64,000 bases of DNA, from NCBI RefSeq assembly GCF_008801605.1, contig NZ_VZPJ01000012.1, forward strand, positions 155,052 to 219,051, written 5' to 3'. Shown here in pieces: positions 62,774 through 64,000 of this stretch. This DNA is from Pseudomonas brassicacearum subsp. brassicacearum. GTDB lineage: Bacteria > Pseudomonadota > Gammaproteobacteria > Pseudomonadales > Pseudomonadaceae. Both the position numbers and the translations under genes were made by a program. The notes under the pieces are model-generated. The model was not told the DNA's origin, searched no databases, and saw only the letters and a program-made list of their open reading frames with translations. Position 1 is the stretch's first letter. Every line of letters begins with the position of its first letter.

Positions 62774-64000
62774 TTAGAACGTCTGGCCGAGGGAGAATTG
62801 GAACACTTGGGTTTCAGCGTCATCCGGTTTCTTGATCGGCATCGCCAATGCGAAGCTCAAAGGACCCAGCGCGGTGACCCAGGTCACACCCACGCCGACG
62901 GAACTGGCCATGTTGCTCAGGCTGATGTCGTTGCACTTGGTGTTGGAGCTAGTACCGTTGGCGTTGGTGGTGTCACTGCACGAGGAGTCGAATACGTTAC
63001 CCACGTCCCAGAATACCGAGGTACGCAGGGAGCGTTGATCCTTGACGAACGGCATCGGGAACAGGATTTCGGCACCGCCCTGGATCAGGACGTTGCCACC
63101 AAATGGCAGTGGATCCTGGTCTGGGTCGGCAATTGTGCCCGGGTTGGTGCCTTTACTTGGAGTACTGCGAGGACCAAGAGTACTGTCCTTGAAGCCACGC
63201 ACCGAGTTGAAACCACCAGCGTAGTAGTTCTCGTAGAACGGCAGGCCGTCGGTCGAACCGTAGCCGTCACCGTAGCCCAGCTCGGTGTGCAGGCGCATGG
63301 TGTAGTTGTCGGTCAACGGCTGGAACAGCTGGCCACGGTAGTCAAGCTTGAAGAACGACAGGTCGCTGCCAGGCGTCGTCGTTTCCAGAACCAGGCTCTG
63401 GGAATGGCCACGGGTCGCCAGTACGCCCTTGTTCAGGGTCGACTCGGACCAACCGGCAGACGCCTTGAAGTTCAGGTAGCTATCGCCTTCCTTCTTAACG
63501 AAGTCAAAAATCTCGTCAACGGTGTACTTACCGGTGTTGATCTTGTCCTGCTGGGCGGTGAGGCCGAAGGTCAGGCGCGAAGTCTCGCTGATCGGGTAAC
63601 CCACGTTGGCGCCAACACCGAAGCTGTCCACCGCATAGCTGGAGATATCGGAATCGAGCTCGTCATAGTCGGTGGTGCGGTAGAAGGCGTTGTAGCCCAG
63701 GCTCACACCATCAGCGGTCCAGTAGGGGTCCACATAACCGAAGTTGTAGCGAGTCTGGTATTCGCTGCGGGTCAAGCCGATGCTGACCTTGTTACCGGTA
63801 CCCAGGAAGTTGTTCTGGGTGATCGAGCCACCGAGGATCAGACCGGCGCTCTGGGCGAAACCGACGCTGGCGGTGATCGAGCCGGAAGCCTGCTCTTCGA
63901 CGCTGTAGTTCACATCGACCTGGTCATCGACGCCCGGTACGGCCGGGGTCTCGACGTTGACTTCCTTGAAGAAGCCCAGGCGCTCCAGGCGGGTCTTGGA
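62774..64000 (-). CDS. bamA: Outer membrane protein assembly factor BamA, C-terminal part
   Basis: The frame is open to the window end, so the start lies outside. About 408 residues are visible: the end of POTRA 5 (LERLGFFKEVNVET) and the whole β-barrel, beginning about DVNYSVEEQASGS. The barrel has the conserved V-R-G-F motif (SVRGFKDSTLGPR) and ends with the C-terminal Phe (VFQFSLGQTF). It is the core of the Bam complex. The barrel has a loop rich in Ser/Asn/Cys (SSCSDTTNANGTSSNTKC). Confidence 0.96.
   Translation of the reverse strand, partial: SKTRLERLGFFKEVNVETPAVPGVDDQVDVNYSVEEQASGSITASVGFAQSAGLILGGSITQNNFLGTGNKVSIGLTRSEYQTRYNFGYVDPYWTADGVSLGYNAFYRTTDYDELDSDISSYAVDSFGVGANVGYPISETSRLTFGLTAQQDKINTGKYTVDEIFDFVKKEGDSYLNFKASAGWSESTLNKGVLATRGHSQSLVLETTTPGSDLSFFKLDYRGQLFQPLTDNYTMRLHTELGYGDGYGSTDGLPFYENYYAGGFNSVRGFKDSTLGPRSTPSKGTNPGTIADPDQDPLPFGGNVLIQGGAEILFPMPFVKDQRSLRTSVFWDVGNVFDSSCSDTTNANGTSSNTKCNDISLSNMASSVGVGVTWVTALGPLSFALAMPIKKPDDAETQVFQFSLGQTF

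Overview
The window is a chromosomal segment of a fluorescent Pseudomonas, most likely the P. fluorescens group. The evidence is the conserved gene order (fpr-finR, dgkA-erdR, recX-recA-pncC, mutS-fdxA-rsmZ-rpoS-nlpD-pcm-surE-truD-ispF-fghA-adhC-gfnR, ispD-ftsB-eno-kdsA-pyrG-tilS-accA-dnaE-rnhB-lpxB-lpxA-fabZ-lpxD-skp-bamA), the high GC with strong GC3 bias, and the many REP elements of the GTGGGAGCGAGC...GCTCGCGATGGCG type.

Positions 1-10.9 kb are core or conserved genes: the end of a GNAT acetyltransferase, an RsuA-like protein that has lost its catalytic Asp, a DUF1456 protein, TrmO, the divergent fpr/finR oxidative-stress pair, DgkA, the ErdR response regulator, a DTW-domain tRNA-modifying enzyme, a small secreted protein, a LOG-family protein, RecX, RecA (with an SOS box) and PncC.

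Positions 10.97-32.1 kb, between pncC and mutS, hold a complete contractile phage-tail-like bacteriocin (R-type tailocin) of Mu/SfV ancestry, all on the minus strand. A LexA-like self-cleaving repressor is followed by an operator-decorated promoter, a Com-like zinc protein, a secreted protein of unknown function and a holin. Then comes a cargo module: a colicin-M-type lipid II-cleaving bacteriocin with a four-helix membrane immunity protein, followed by a decayed group II intron sitting just behind a terminator. The structural genes follow: gp37/38-like, sheath, tube, E/E' frameshift chaperones, a tape measure with 41-residue tandem repeats, gp43 to gp48-like baseplate. Three tandem tail-fibre/assembly-chaperone pairs, a GH19 endolysin and nested Rz/Rz1 spanins complete it. 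There is no capsid, portal, terminase, integrase or replication gene, so it makes particles rather than phage. RecA, encoded next door, should trigger it by repressor autocleavage.

Positions 32.2-38.1 kb are mutS and fdxA set among repeats, a DUF6124 gene with a structured leader, the regulatory RNA rsmZ (with a GacA-type upstream site), and three copies of a long (about 300 bp) dispersed repeat. Positions 38.1-64 kb are housekeeping: rpoS and its stress neighbours, glutathione-dependent formaldehyde detoxification with its regulator gfnR, isoprenoid synthesis (ispF, ispD), cell division (ftsB), central metabolism and nucleotide synthesis (eno, pyrG), LPS/lipid A synthesis (kdsA, lpxD, lpxA, lpxB), fatty-acid synthesis (accA, fabZ), replication and repair (dnaE, rnhB) and outer-membrane protein assembly (skp, and bamA running off the window end).
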